From NCBI GenBank assembly GCA_945859605.1, contig OX243827.1:6160619-6224618 (forward strand): a stretch of DNA of 64,000 nucleotides, in the 5' to 3' direction. Of this stretch, positions 1 to 11,907 are shown in pieces (position 1 is the first letter of the stretch; every line of letters starts with the position of its first letter). Made by a program: the position numbers and the translations under genes. The notes beneath the pieces were generated by a model that made no database searches, had not been told where the DNA came from, and saw only the letters and a list, made by a program, of their open reading frames with translations. This DNA is from Lumbricus rubellus (lineage: Eukaryota; Annelida; Clitellata; Crassiclitellata; Lumbricidae).

Positions 1-3000
1 CTGCAGCTTGCCAAGCACTCATTGCTGTACGTCCGACCGTCAGTGCCACACACTGGTCTATATGCTGCAATACAAATGCAGCTCTCTTCCGGAGTCGAAG
101 TTGTCGTGGCCCTCTCTGTACAATTGCCCTCATGGGCAATGGACACACGCCCCCTGCAAACATTTCATGACTTCAGATATCCGGTCAAGTGCACGGTCCT
201 CATAATGATGCCCGAAGAGTTGCCACAGGGGCCAAATGAAGAGTGCAATTCTTGGACAGACCAGAGAGTGAGGAAGAGACACATAGACACATAGAGAAAG
301 AGACAGAGAGTGAGACAAACAGAGAGCCAGACAAAGCGACATATAGGTGAGATAGCCTATACACCGTGAGTCAAAAAAAGTAAGCCAAATTGTTTTTCAT
401 ATATCTCTAATGCCTGATAACATATCACGCTAAAATTTTCTAAATATTTAGAGAACTGGACAAAGAATGTGATTCCAAAATTTCATGAGATAAAATTGAA
501 CGGATAAAAAGATATGAATATTTAAATTTCATATACCGAAATTGCAGTTTACAAGCAATTTTTTGTCAGATTCAATAAAAAAAAGTAAGCTAAACTGTTT
601 TTATTATATCTCCAATGCCTGATAATTAATCATACTAAAAGTTTCCAGATATTTAGATAAGTGAACCTAGAATAGGATTCCAAAATATCATGTAATAAAT
701 TTGAACGGATAGAAAGATATGAATATTTGAACTTCATCTCCGAAATTTCAGTTTTCAGCAAATCTGTTATGGTTTTCGCTGCAGTTTTGATGCCTGATAA
801 TTCCCAATTTTGGTCTAAAGTGATCCTGGAGTAAAATTTTTACGGAATATAAAGTGTGGAGCGTGCATAATGAAAGACCGAGTCTACCAGACAACAATCC
901 ATGATATCAACGATCTGAAGCAACGCTTGTTGGAAGTGTGGGATGGCCTGGACCAGAGGATAATCGACGATGCTGTTGCCTAATGGCGCCTGCGCCTCAA
1001 GGCTTGCGTGCAAGCTGAAGGATGATATTTTGAGCATCTTATTTAATTAAATAATCAAATCATACTGTTGGGGTCATATTGCTAGTTCAATTATCTACAT
1101 ATCTGGAATATTTTAGAATGATTGATCATCAGGCATTAGAGATATGAGAAAAAGATTGACTTACATTTTACTGAATCGACAGAAAATTGCTTGTAAACGG
1201 CAATTTCGGCATATGAAGTTTAAAGATTCATATCTTTTTATCCGTTCAACTTTATCTCATAAAATTTTGGAATCATATTCTTGGTCCAATTCTCTAAATA
1301 TTTGGAAAATTTTAGCGTGATATGTTATCAGGCATTAGAGATATATGAAAAACAATTTGGCTTACCTTTTTTTGACTCACGGTGTATAATAGATCAAACA
1401 ATGAAACTATGTTAAAATATCCTCTGTCATAATATAAATCATACATAATATATAAGTGTGTTTACTTTGGCTCTATTAGTCTATTTGAATGAATGAATGA
1501 ATAGATCAATGAATGAATGAATAAATACGTTGTTGGCTGCATTTCAGACGGTGTATTGAGTCACTTTCTATTCACATAACGGGTTCTGAATCATCCAATG
1601 CCTTTTAGCGCCTATGGTGTATTTTACGTGTTGCCTGACATAATAATTAACTAGCCTATGCCTAAATTTAATACTGAAGTAGCTAAATGGATACAAATAA
1701 TAGGCCTAATTTATACCAGCAGCTTGCAGCGCACGCATTGCTGTAAGTACGACCATTAGTTCCACAGACTGGCCGATAGATTCCAGGACAGCCACAGATC
1801 GGTCGAGCCGAAGCGGTTGTTGGTCTCTGTTGACATTCGCCCTCATGGGCGACTGACACATCGCTGAAAACATTTCGTCACCAATAAATAATTACAAGCA
1901 ATTCTCAGTAGGCCCTTATAGTCTTAAGATAACTCTGCATTGACCTATCTGACAGCTCTGACATCATATCTTCAGCAAAGTAACTAAGACCATTCTTATA
2001 ATAATCATGTGCTTCCTCTATAACAAATTATAATATTTTAAAACATTTTCGAAAAAAATATGACGGTGGGCCATAAGACCTTTTATAGATATTATGTTTT
2101 AGGTCAAATGCGAATAAAACCTTCAACTACGGTATGCGTGAAACGCCCTACGACTGGTTTTCGATTATGCACGAGCTTTAACATCGTCCTCATGGGACGA
2201 TCCTCAATAATGGTTTGTTCTCTACCCTCATGCAGGTTCGCATGTCTGACGACGCCACTCAACTGTATTCTGTGACTCTCTCTTTGTATTCCTTTGTAAC
2301 CTTCCTTTATCATCATCAAGTCAAGCAGTATCATTCTTGTCTTCCTCGTGTATTTTCCCTCCATTCTTTCATTGATGATTTCTCTTACCATAGTATCACC
2401 TCGTATGATGACATTGTGGCCAATCTAGTTTCTCTGCCGTCCTCGTATTGTCCCCAGCATTAGCCTTTTCTCTACAACCATCATTTGAATGTTTTCATTC
2501 ATCTTGTGTTCCTTTCCTCGATAGTAGACTTGATTAAATAATGTTTTGAAGATTCTTTCCGTGTAGACGATAATGAAGACGATGGATTACATTAGATTAA
2601 CATTACGCTGAGGAGGCGAGTTGATTGCTCTCTTGCGAACGTTAATTTTCCTTAAAATTTACTACTGCCGTTGTTTTTGCTTTTGTTACTATTATCATTA
2701 ATAGTGAAAATAGAAGTAGTAGTAGTGATAGTAGTATGTATGTATGTATGTATGTATGTATGTATGTATGTATGTATGTATGTATGTATGTATGTATGTA
2801 TGTATGTATGTATGTATGTATGTATGTATGTATGTATGTATGTATGTATGTATGTATGTATGTATGTATGTATGTATGTATGTATGTATGTATGTATGTA
2901 TGTATGTATGTATGTATGTATGTATGTATGTATGTATGTATGTATGTATGTATGTATGTACGTACGTATGTATGTATGTATGTATGTATGTATGTATGTG

Positions 3001-5208
3001 TGTATGTATGTATGTATATATGTGCACTTGTTATAGCGCCCCTTCGAGATTTCTACTCAGAAGCGCTTCCGACTACAGCGCGAGCACTAAATCGGAGTTT
3101 CAGGCCAAGCGCTGGGCAATTGCGAGTGAAGGACTTGCCCAAGGTCCCCTACAAGGCGGCTAGAAGTGGATTCGAACCAAAAACCCTCCGACTGCAAGGC
3201 AACGAACATACCCAATACACCACCGAGTGACACCTCCATGCGTTGGTGTAGTTGTAGTAATAGTAGTAGTACCGGAATAACTTTAAGTCAAAAATGTTAA
3301 AGCTTGTATACATGTAAATATAGTAAATGTAGCACTGCACCTGCAACTCGCTCTGCATGCGTTGCTGTATGTATGTCCGTCCCTGCCACACACTGGTTTA
3401 TAATTGGCGGTGCAGATACAGCCTTTCACAGCTGCATGAACAACGTTGGCAATTAGCAAAAGTACAACAAAGAAATCAAACTTAAGTACAACCATTTAAA
3501 TAAGTGAACACTTTTATTCAAGTATATTTAACTATAGTCTTTTCTTCCAAATATAATTTTTAAAGTGAACAAAATACATCTGAACGTACGAACAAAGGTC
3601 ATGCACACGTAGGCATATTATTTTGAGTAACGAGGGAATTTAGAAACAGGTAGAATAAACCTAAGTTAGCCAAAATACAAGAGGCGCTCGTTTAACTATA
3701 ATCTTTTCTTTGAAGTTTAAAGTGAGCATTACGGAATTTTCAGTTGATGGTAATTCCTGAACAAACGCTAAGCGTAAGCGTACGATAATAATGATGAAAG
3801 TAATGAAAACAACAGCAGCAACAACAACATTAACAATGATAGGCCTATAATAATAAGTTTTGGCAAAATACTGACTGATCCGGAGGATGTTATGTGTCAG
3901 CACTTTATTCAAACCATTTGACCATTCTTCCACTGACTTTTCTTAAGAACAAGAATGTGCGTGTAGGCCTACATGTTCCGATATAGTAGGGCATACTATA
4001 GACGCAACTTATCTTTCAGATAGTTTGCAAAGTGAAATAAAATTGCAACGTCGCCAATTAAACCTGTGACTAACTGAAAATAGTAGACCTACGTAGAATA
4101 GATAGGATTAGCAGAGAAAAACCTTTGAATCAATCTAAACAGAACCCTTTCCATTGATTAATTAAGGTTTACTATCAAAACCGCGCACACAAAACCGCGC
4201 GCACAAAACCGCGCACATAAAAACCGCGATTCACAAAACCGCGCACGCTCATTACCGCGCACGATCATTACCGCGCACGATCATAATCGCATTCAAGTAT
4301 TTCAACATGCATCCAGATTCTATGTCAGATCTAAAAATACCGTCATCCAACTTCTATTTAAGCGGTGTCTGCAGACAACTCGTCAAACGACAATTGGTTT
4401 ACAGACAACTAGTCCAGAGCTTGAGAAATGGAAGCCGGAATAAATTATTTTCGAGGTGAAATGGAGGCTGGATTTATGAAAATAACGCATGAGAAATGGA
4501 AGCTGGATGAAAATATTTTTGGAAATAAAATAAAAGCTGGATTGACGAAAATAACGCATGAAAAATGGAAGCTGGATGAAGATTCTTTTACAGGTGAAAT
4601 AGAAGCTGGATTGACGAAAATAACGCATAAGAAATGGAAGCTGGACGAAGGTATTCTTATATATGAAATAGAAGCTGGATTGACTAAAATAACGCATAGG
4701 AAATGGAAACTGGATGAGGGTATTTTTATATATGAAGTCGAAGCTGGATTGACGAAAATAACGCATGAGAAATGGAAGCCGGATGAAGGTATTTTTAGGC
4801 CTATATATGAAATAGAAGCTGGATTGACGAATATAACGCATGAGAAATGGAAGCTGGATGAAGGTATTTTCATATTTAAAAAAATCTAAAATAGAAGCTG
4901 GATTGACGAAAAGGTATTTTTGGATCTGGCCTTGAAGCTGGATGAATGTTGAAATACCTGAATGCGGTTATGATAGTGCGCGGTAATGATCGTGCGCGGT
5001 AATGAGCGTGCGCGGTTTTGTGAATCGCGGTTTTGTGTGCGCGGTTTTGTGTGCGCGGTTTTGTGTGCGCGGTTTTGTGTGCGCGGTTTTGACCGGATAC
5101 CATTAATTAAACAGGTAAACGCCACCATAAATAAATTTTGCAATAAAATAAAGACTCACGTTCAGCTATAACAGCAACAACCATGAGTAGAATAAAAGCG
5201 ATTTCCAT
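1..5208 (-). CDS. Gene D: secreted multi-domain Kazal-type protease inhibitor, 3' end outside window
   Basis: Four exons are visible: 5160-5208, 3341-3431, 1717-1863 and 1-153 (reaching the window edge). Exon 1 encodes the signal peptide MEIAFILLMVVAVIAE and ends in phase 1 at a GTGAGT donor. Exon 2 begins with the two bases completing that codon and gives Cys1 to Cys5 of a Kazal domain (CICTANYKPVC, then GRDGHTY). Exon 3 supplies Cys6 (AHEGEC) and opens domain 2 (CGCPGIYRPVC). Exon 4 closes domain 2 and opens domain 3 (CICIAAYRPVC). Lengths 49, 91, 147 and 153 keep one open frame with phase-2 junctions. Cys1 and Cys2 are one residue apart, an atypical invertebrate Kazal pattern. The predicted P1 residues (second after Cys2) are Ala, Gly and Ala, so trypsin is not the obvious target. 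The family forms reversible canonical inhibitors of extracellular serine proteases. Intron 1 carries a foldback element and intron 2 a SINE. Confidence 0.82.
360..1386 (+). mobile_element. Tc1/mariner-derived element, copy 1
   Basis: The ends are inverted copies starting TACACCGTGAGTCAAAAAAA, flanked by TA on both sides (358-359 and 1387-1388), the signature of Tc1/mariner insertion. Each end contains two diverged copies of a block of about 190 bases (AAGTAAGCCAAATTG and AAGTAAGCTAAACTG versions), so the inverted repeats are long and internally duplicated. The middle keeps only a short transposase remnant. A related element lies at 10693-11905. It lies between gene D exons 3 and 4, so it is intronic. 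Confidence 0.85.
870..983 (+). pseudogene. Mariner transposase C-terminal remnant
   Basis: This frame reads like the end of a mariner transposase (DRVYQTTIHDINDLK, then LLEVWDGLDQRIIDDAV) and stops at TAA. The preceding VWSV segment is in another frame, and the catalytic DDD region is missing. It cannot encode an active enzyme. Confidence 0.75.
2734..3024. repeat. (TATG)n microsatellite, about 290 bp
   Basis: This is an almost pure TATG tetranucleotide array with a few substitutions near its right end. It abuts the 3' side of a minus-strand SINE and probably grew from the SINE's (ACAT)n tail. The open frames seen in every phase come from the repeat. Confidence 0.95.
3025..3240 (-). mobile_element. 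tRNA-derived SINE
   Basis: On the minus strand it starts with a tRNA-like head: an A-box-like TGGTGTATTGGGTATG and a perfect B box GGTTCGAATCC. A conserved stretch CCTTGGGCAAGTCCTTCACT follows, then a tail with GAGTAGAAATCTCGAAGGGGC. The last part resembles 61400-61450, so related copies exist nearby. It is transcribed, if at all, by RNA polymerase III and mobilised by a LINE. It lies in intron 2 of gene D. Confidence 0.75.
4166..5101. mobile_element. Foldback element with minisatellite core (MULE-like)
   Basis: Inverted arms of about 170 bases (4166-4335 and 4930-5101) are made of short repeats such as CCGCGCACACAAAA and ACCGCGCACGATCATT. The flanks read ATTAATTAA at 4157-4165 and again at 5102-5110, a possible 9-bp target duplication of the size made by Mutator-like elements. 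Outermost bases are GGT and ACC, but the first 10 bases of the arms match poorly. The centre is a 69-bp tandem array. There is no transposase, so it is non-autonomous. It sits in intron 1 of gene D. Confidence 0.7.
4428..4915. repeat. 69-bp minisatellite inside the foldback element
   Basis: About six to seven diverged copies carry GAAGCTGGATTGACGAAAAT and AACGCATGAGAAATGGAAGC. The unit is near 69 bases, a multiple of three, and lacks stops, so both strands show open frames of about 150 codons. These are products of periodicity and not evidence for a protein. Confidence 0.85.
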
Positions 5209-5302
5209 CTTCGAATGTAGCGTGGAAAAACCAGTGTCTGGAGAACGTAAAGACTTTGAACAGTTTAAACAGGATGAAACTTTTATCTGCTCTCCGCTGC
5301 CG

Positions 5303-5310
5303 TTTATAAA
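5303..5310 (-). promoter_or_regulatory. TATA box of Kazal gene D
   Basis: TTTATAAA reads on the minus strand about 95 bases before the gene D start codon. A start site about 30 bases downstream would leave a 5' UTR of roughly 65 bases. Genes A and B have a similar box. Confidence 0.5.
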
Positions 5311-5482
5311 TGTCCAACCAGGCTCATACACGCTCATGTAGGCCCTATGGCATCCTATGCAATCAGTATAGTCTGTAGGCCTAATTCGACGCAACATAAG
5401 GCATATTTGCATATTCATACATGTATAATTATAACGAGAAATAAATAGCGATAGGAGAAAGAGAGTAGGACGAGAGAAAGAG

Positions 5483-5713
5483 TGCGTGCGAGAGAGACAG
5501 AGAGAACCTGAGAAGAATGTACAGAGACAGACAGACAGAAAGACAGACAGACAGACAGAGACAGAGTCAGAGATAGACAGAGACACAGACACAAACACAG
5601 ACACAGACACAGAGAGAGTGTGTGAGAGAGAGAAAAGAGAGAGGGGGAAAGAAAGACTGAGAGAACAAGAACGAGATAGGACTGCTAGGAGAGAGAGAGA
5701 GAGAGAGACAGAG

Positions 5714-5744
<31 letters not shown>

Positions 5745-5756
5745 AACACACGGGCA
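5483..5756. repeat. Purine/CA-rich simple repeat
   Basis: Mixed GAGA, ACAG and ACAC arrays run for about 270 bases. Arg/Glu/Thr-rich or Val/Cys/Ser-rich frames on the two strands are artefacts. Confidence 0.9.
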
Positions 5757-7551
5757 CTGACATAACAACCTAGCCGAGGACCCGCGGACAATGGAGCTCG
5801 GGGCCCCTACCTATTAACCGCACTAAGGAGTGACAATTATGAAATGACTGATTAAAACTGCAGTTATTAGATTAAAATAGAATATCAAACGCTATGGTCA
5901 ATAATCCGCAGTTCAAGGCATATTAATAGTCCAAGAGAAAGCAGGAACACAATATTGAGGTGCATTTGCCAATTTGGCCTGTACGTGGCAGTATAGTGTC
6001 TTTATAAATGATGAGAAGCACAGCCACTAGAGCTCTCCTAACTTTCATGTTTCCTCTTGAGAAGTAGCCTAGTGTTTTTTTTACTGAAAATAGTCCCCCC
6101 ACTTTCATCTGATTCAAATGGATCATTAGGATGACATAGGTCAGCAGAGAAAATCAAGCTGTCAAGAAAGCAGAAGCAATTGTGGAAGGAAAGTGTGCCC
6201 GACAAGTAGCCTACGGAAAGATATAGGGTAAATAAATCAGTCTTAGGTAGAAGGCCAAGGTATACAATGCCACTTTTCTCACCTCTAGTCATTTTTAACG
6301 GGTGATGATGCTAAGTTTCGTTTAGGATTAGGGCTAACAGTAAATGAATGAATAATCATCAACGGTTCGTGATGCCAGCCAGTTGTCGGTTATGGGTACG
6401 AATAAATGGCATCCATTGCCCTTGTTCATTTTGCCAAATCATTTGGTATTAAATCCTCGTTTATATATTTTCTATTCAGAGTAGTCTTCGTAGGCATATG
6501 CCTTAAATTTTCGTTTTTCTTCGTAACTTGAGGCAATTGAGAGTAATTCGGCCAATAATTGGCATTATCTCTACTTGTTCAAACAGTCGTTGAACTCTAC
6601 CAGAGTTGCTTCGATAGGCTACTTAATGCCGTCTATGTAATCGTTTCCTGTTTCCTGTGATCTTGAAATTCCTGCCATTAGCTCATTTCTGCAGTGATAA
6701 TTCTTCTCTCATCCTGTTTTCGCATTGTCTAGCATTCTGGTCTGTATGTGAAAATCGGTTTTATCATCGTCTCGTACCGGTATATTTTATTATCTTCGTT
6801 TTATTTTATCATCATATTCCAAATGCTTGTGAAGTCCGTCCAATTCTCGTTTGTGGGCCTAAGTTATATCTTTATCGTTGTTGCTACCTGCGTCCATTAG
6901 CCCTCTTGGATAACCTAGCGACCCTAAACAAACTGTTTAATTTTCTCAACGACGTAATTATCTTTGGATCTTTTTGATGCTTATTGGCTTTCATTAATCA
7001 TTGTATTGGTTTTCTCTGCGTTGATCATTAGACCCACAAAAAGAATCATAACGAATGAATAAAGTGACTATAATTATTATGAACATGAAACATTAGAACC
7101 TGTCCTGCAGCCGTTCTTAAACCGGTACATTGCGTTTACAGACCACACAACTACATGTAGCTTGTGTAGTGACAGTAAAGGACACAGACTGTAACAGAGA
7201 CAGACCGGGAGAAGGAGAGGAGAAGGACGAGAGGATGAGCCAAAGCAGATCAAGCACATTTGCTGATCGTATACATTGGTGTGCACCAGAGTGAACGTAC
7301 ATCCTCATGCATAACTGCAGCGTTGGTTTCTGCCTTGGGTAAAATACTGACACATGCTGCGACCCATGAACTTCTGCACTGACACCACACATAGGCCTAC
7401 AATTCCATAACGCTGGGTCAAATACAGACCCAACATGCATCTGAGGACCAAGCGTATCATGTATCATGAAACATCCGTCAGAATTATATATGGTTTAAGC
7501 TTTAGTTCAGACTGCAGAGTCCTGCAATCTGAAACTATATAGGCCCTAAAT
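5757..7551. other. Intergenic stretch, no gene recognised
   Basis: This AT-rich single-copy-looking DNA lies upstream of gene D and beyond the end of gene A. Open frames are at most 106 to 116 codons, with no signal peptide, domain or splice-supported continuation that I can see. Confidence 0.5.
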
Positions 7552-7913
7552 CAGGGGTGTCAAAGAGCTGGCCCGCGGGCCATTTCTGGCCCGCCGACGA
7601 ATTTTTTCTGGCCCGCGGAGCCTTCCCTAAAGATTACAAAATTAGAGGATAAAATTTATTTTTATTTTATTTTACAGCCAGCGCCAAATATCTTGCAAAT
7701 CTTCATGGTTTATTGTATGTAAACCTATATAGTAGGCCTATCTTGTTAGAGTATGACTCCGTTTTATAAATGGATTTATAGAAACAAAAGACACATTGCT
7801 ACAGGAGCTTCGACACCCTGGCCCGCCAATTGTTAGAAGATGTTCACACTGGCCCACCACTTGCTAAAATATGTTCATACTGGCCCGCCACTAAAAAAGG
7901 TTTGACACCCCTG
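7552..7913. mobile_element. hAT-type MITE, copy 1 (362 bp)
   Basis: The termini are CAGGGGTGTCAAA and TTTGACACCCCTG. The 8-bp target duplication CCCTAAAT lies at 7544-7551 and 7914-7921. Subterminal GGCCCGC/GCGGGCC words recur at both ends. It has no coding capacity. A copy of the same length, apparently identical by eye, lies in opposite orientation at 18323-18684. Confidence 0.93.
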
Positions 7914-8839
7914 CCCTAAATGGAAAAGTAAGTCATATCGGACTATCACTAGATAGAGGCATGAAGCTATGAAGCGAGAGAGGCTCTGCCATTTTTCGAT
8001 GTGGAAATATTTAGACCTGCATAAATTGGTGAAAGGCCTGTTCATGTAATTGATGCATTCATCAGGGTTATGCGTGTAAGCTATCTGAGTTTTTGCAACG
8101 ACACTTTAGTCGGGACTCAGTCACTCAGGACGTATCCAAAGACTTGTGTCATACAGATATGAAGAAAAAAGCATTCGTTTGTTTTTCATGTTTTGAGAGC
8201 CATGTCATTCGCTACCACCTTTCGACGAAGAGTCTTTGGCTGTCAGCGAATGCATATGCCTATTCGTTGGGTTGAGTTATATTCGCCATCCGTCCGTTTT
8301 CTGGGTGAAAGAAACCCGACTGAGCAGTCCAAGTAGGCTAAGCTTATATAACCATCTTTGACGTAAGCAGTTCCAATGTGCACAGAAACAAATTATTGCT
8401 TTCGTCGTAAAGAATGATTAACGGATGTGGTTATAATTAGATAGACTCGAGTGTTCTTCGAAAGTGTTATAATCAGATAAAGCAGTCTTCTTGGAATTTT
8501 GAGGAAACATATTTTTATGCCCTCGTCAACTTAAGTTGTTATTAGTTGTATTAATAATTATAATACGTACATGTATAGGCCCTATAGGCCCAAGTCAATT
8601 TTTTTCCAATATTATTTTTTATTGCTTTCTGGAATTTTCGTCAGTCATAATTATTAACTAGGCCACATATTTAGCTTTATTTAATTATTTCAGTCCTTGT
8701 GAAATCGAGGATAGAAATGTTTTGACTTGAATAAATTATAATCACGAGTCTTGTGCGGTCACAGCTTCGATAATTTTTTAGTTGAAGCTTCTCCAACAAA
8801 CACAAGTAGATCCAATCGAAATAAAATAACTCACTAGAC

Positions 8840-9341
8840 CAGTGGTTCTTAACCTTTTCAAGGGAGCCGAACCCCAAGAGAAATCCATGGCCATTCACCG
8901 AACCCCTCAAGTTTGAACCATAATTTTTCTTTTTTGCTCGACATACTCTGTGGTATAAATATAGGCTAATAGAAAAGGGTAATAGTTGCTTTTAGCGTAT
9001 GTCATACGATGCTATTTCTGCAGAAAAACAACGAAAAATTACATATAGCCTATCTTATCGGTAATACCTTATTAGGCTACTTCACAGAAAGATGATTGCC
9101 GGTGTTAATTATCTGGAGGTGCACTGGTGCAGTAAGACAAAACTAAGATTAACAGGATGAACAGTTTAAATTTAATAAGGTTTCAAACAAAAATTATTAA
9201 ATAAAAGTTGAAAAAATAGCAGATAATTTTTCACTGAATATGTATATAGGCCTACATGTATTTCAGAGGACCTCTGCCGAACCCCTGGCACTGGCTCACC
9301 GAACCCCAGGGGTTCGGTCGAACACTGGTTAAGAACCACTG
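8840..9341. mobile_element. hAT-type MITE, second family (502 bp)
   Basis: The termini CAGTGGTTCTTAACC and GGTTAAGAACCACTG are flanked by a perfect 8-bp duplication CACTAGAC (8832-8839 and 9342-9349). Subterminal CCGAACCCC repeats face each other. The interior is AT-rich and non-coding. Confidence 0.93.
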
Positions 9342-9349
9342 CACTAGAC

Positions 9350-10692
9350 CTAATCTACGGCCCCGCATCTTTTCTGGCATAAAACGACATTCAGTTATTG
9401 TTCCGTGCAATTAACATTTCGCCAATTAACCTTTTTGATATTAGCCTCGAGAATCTACATTCATTAATTTTAGTTATGTTTGTGTTGGGCATAATATCAT
9501 GCCTAAATAATAATAATCTACTGCTATATTTTACATTATGTTTTATTTTTTGTTTAGGCCTACGTGTAATTCCTTTGCGCTGAAAAGTTGGAAATGTAGG
9601 TTAGGCCTATACTAACTGACGATTTTTATCACTAACCGTGGTAGGTAAACAAAGAAGGGCTATTGGCTCGCTTTCTAGTTCTCGGTGAGACTGAAAAATA
9701 CGAAACTAGTAAGATCTGCGTCTGTTCCTCAATAGCAGAAAAGCGCACTGGCAAAACAGCAGATAATAATTGTTATGCTATAAGCTTAAAGCTGATATAT
9801 TTACTTGATTAATGAAAGAATAGAATAACAACCAGGCGTTTTGAATATAAATTCTCATTACTTCGGTTGTAATGATTAAATTACCCAAAATTGCTTGAGC
9901 TCATTATATATGTTTTATACACAACTTTCAGATATTTCAAGCATCACATGGGATCCTGTGGTGGCATTTTTCTTTAGTTTTTCTATCTGTATCTGTCTGT
10001 GACTGTCTATCTGTTCATGTGTCTTCTTATCGATCTCTATAGATGTCTCTGACCTCTCTCGTAAAACGCATTGCTGACAACCATTGTTGCAGAAAGGGAT
10101 TTCTTTTTATTATTCACAGAAAAATTCGGTTATTTATTGTTCGTATTCTTTTTTCCGTTTATTCATTTGTTCATTTGAAGTTTAGGCTGATTGTAGTTAA
10201 GTGTCAGCATTATAATATTTAAAAGGCATACATCATAAACTTTGCATATAAGCCCAAAATCACCTAGCCTGGATCTCTTATAGTAGTGAGGCTCATGGTG
10301 TTTGCCCCTCTGTCCCTTCTCCCTGGGGGTATGCGCAAGAACAGAAACTTCGCTTTTGTAGAGGGACATAGGGCCTATAGGCAAGGCCTATAAGTGCGCG
10401 ACGTCAATTATTCCGGATTAATTTTTTTCGAGCAGAAGTAAAATCTTGCCCCCCACTGCTCTAACGTCCTCTACGCCTATGCTAGCCTACTGGGTCAGTT
10501 GCAGCGTTTTAGCTGAATGAAGCCATGTTATAGAATTCGCCTTTACAACTTTCAGTAAAAGTTCAACCAGCCACAGCAACAACAACAAAATACATGTATA
10601 TGTTTCACATTCAATCTTTAATAACCGTGTTTCTTTTTAACTTTAAATAACTATTTATATCGTTCCATTTATGTAAGCTTATTGAATATATA
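9350..10692. other. Intergenic stretch, no gene recognised
   Basis: AT-rich DNA with no open frame above 75 codons. A short fragment near 10440-10490 (CTACGCCTATG) resembles the end of the element at 60811-61174. Confidence 0.45.
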
Positions 10693-11905
10693 TACACCGT
10701 GACTCAAAAAAAGTAAGCCAAATTGTTTTTCATATATCTCTAAAGCCCGATAACATATCACACTAAAATTTTCCAAATATTTAGAGAATTAGACCAAGAA
10801 TATTATTCCAAAATTTCATGAGATAAAGTTAAACGGATAAAAAGTTATGAATATTTAAACTTCATATACCGAAATTACAGTTTACAAGCAATTTTCTGTC
10901 AGATTCAATAAAAAGTAAGCTAAACTGTTATTCTTATATCTCCAATGCCTGATAATTAATCATACTAAAAGTTTCCAGATATTTAGAGAATTGAACCAAG
11001 AATATGATTCCAAAATATCGAGTCATGAATTTGAACGGATAGAAATATATGAATATTTAAGCTTAATCTCCAGAAATTTCAGTTTTCTGCAAGTCTGTTA
11101 TGGTGTTCGTTGCGGTTTCGATGCTTGATAGTTCCCAATTTTGGTCTTCAGTGATCCTAGAGTAAAATTAAGGGAGTATATTATCGCAACGTTCTACTGT
11201 AACAACATCTTCCACCTGTTATCAGAAATATGTAGTCCCCGGAAGGCTGTTTTCTTTTTTCAACGGAACAGCGCCAGCCCACAGAGCCAAGGAAACCATC
11301 GAAATGCTGACGCCAGACTTCATTTCTCCCACATTATGGCCTCCGAACAGCCAAGATTTGAATTCTGTCGACTGTAAAGTGTGGAGCGTGCATGATGCAA
11401 GACCGGGTCTATCAGACAACAATCCATGGCATAAACGATCTGAAGCAACGCTTGTTGGAAGTGTGGTATGGCCTGGACCAGAGGATATTCGACGATGCTG
11501 TTGCCTAATGCATGGCGCCAGCGCCTCTAGGCTTGCGTGCAAGCAGGAGGAGGACTTTTGAGCATGTTATTTAGTTAAATAATCAAACCATACTGTCAGG
11601 GTCATATTGTTAGTTCAATTCTCTACATATCTGGAAAATTTTAGAATGATTAATCCTCAGGCATTAGAGATAATAAGGAAACATTTTATTGAATCTGACA
11701 GGATATTGCTTGTAAACTGCAATTTCGGTATATGAAGTTTAAATATTCATAACCTTTTTTCCGTTCAACTTTATCTCATGAAATTTTGGAATCATATTCT
11801 TGGTCCAATTCTCTAAATTTTTGGAAAAGTTTAGCGTGATATGTTATCGGGCTTTAGAGATATATGAAAAACAATTTGGCTTACTTTTTTTTGAGTCACG
11901 GTGTA
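10693..11905 (+). mobile_element. Tc1/mariner-derived element, copy 2
   Basis: Its ends match copy 1 (TACACCGTGACTCAAAAAAA and its complement) and are flanked by TA at 10691-10692 and 11906-11907. The long inverted repeats have the same internally duplicated design. It keeps slightly more transposase sequence than copy 1. Confidence 0.85.
11304..11508 (+). pseudogene. Mariner transposase C-terminal remnant, frameshifted
   Basis: Two frames together read like a mariner transposase end: TLWPPNSQDLNSVDCKVWSV around 11331-11390, then DRVYQTTIHGINDLKQ and LLEVWYGLDQRIFDDAV up to the TAA at 11506-11508. A small insertion near 11391 breaks the frame, and the N-terminal DNA-binding and first catalytic regions are absent. 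Confidence 0.75.
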
Positions 11906-11907
11906 TA

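Noticed and set aside
2671..3230. Long Met-Tyr-Val-Cys and Thr-His-Ile-Tyr open frames
   Set aside because: They are translations of the (TATG)n microsatellite.
4383..4889. Overlapping frames of about 150 codons on both strands
   Set aside because: A stop-free 69-bp tandem repeat explains them; no start context or domain.
5107..5763. 218-codon minus frame
   Set aside because: Most of it is simple repeat. Only its end, the gene D signal peptide exon, is real.
7077..7467. Cys-rich minus frame with CRPMCG, resembling a Kazal start
   Set aside because: Cysteine spacing does not fit, GxDG is absent and no splice sites are in phase.
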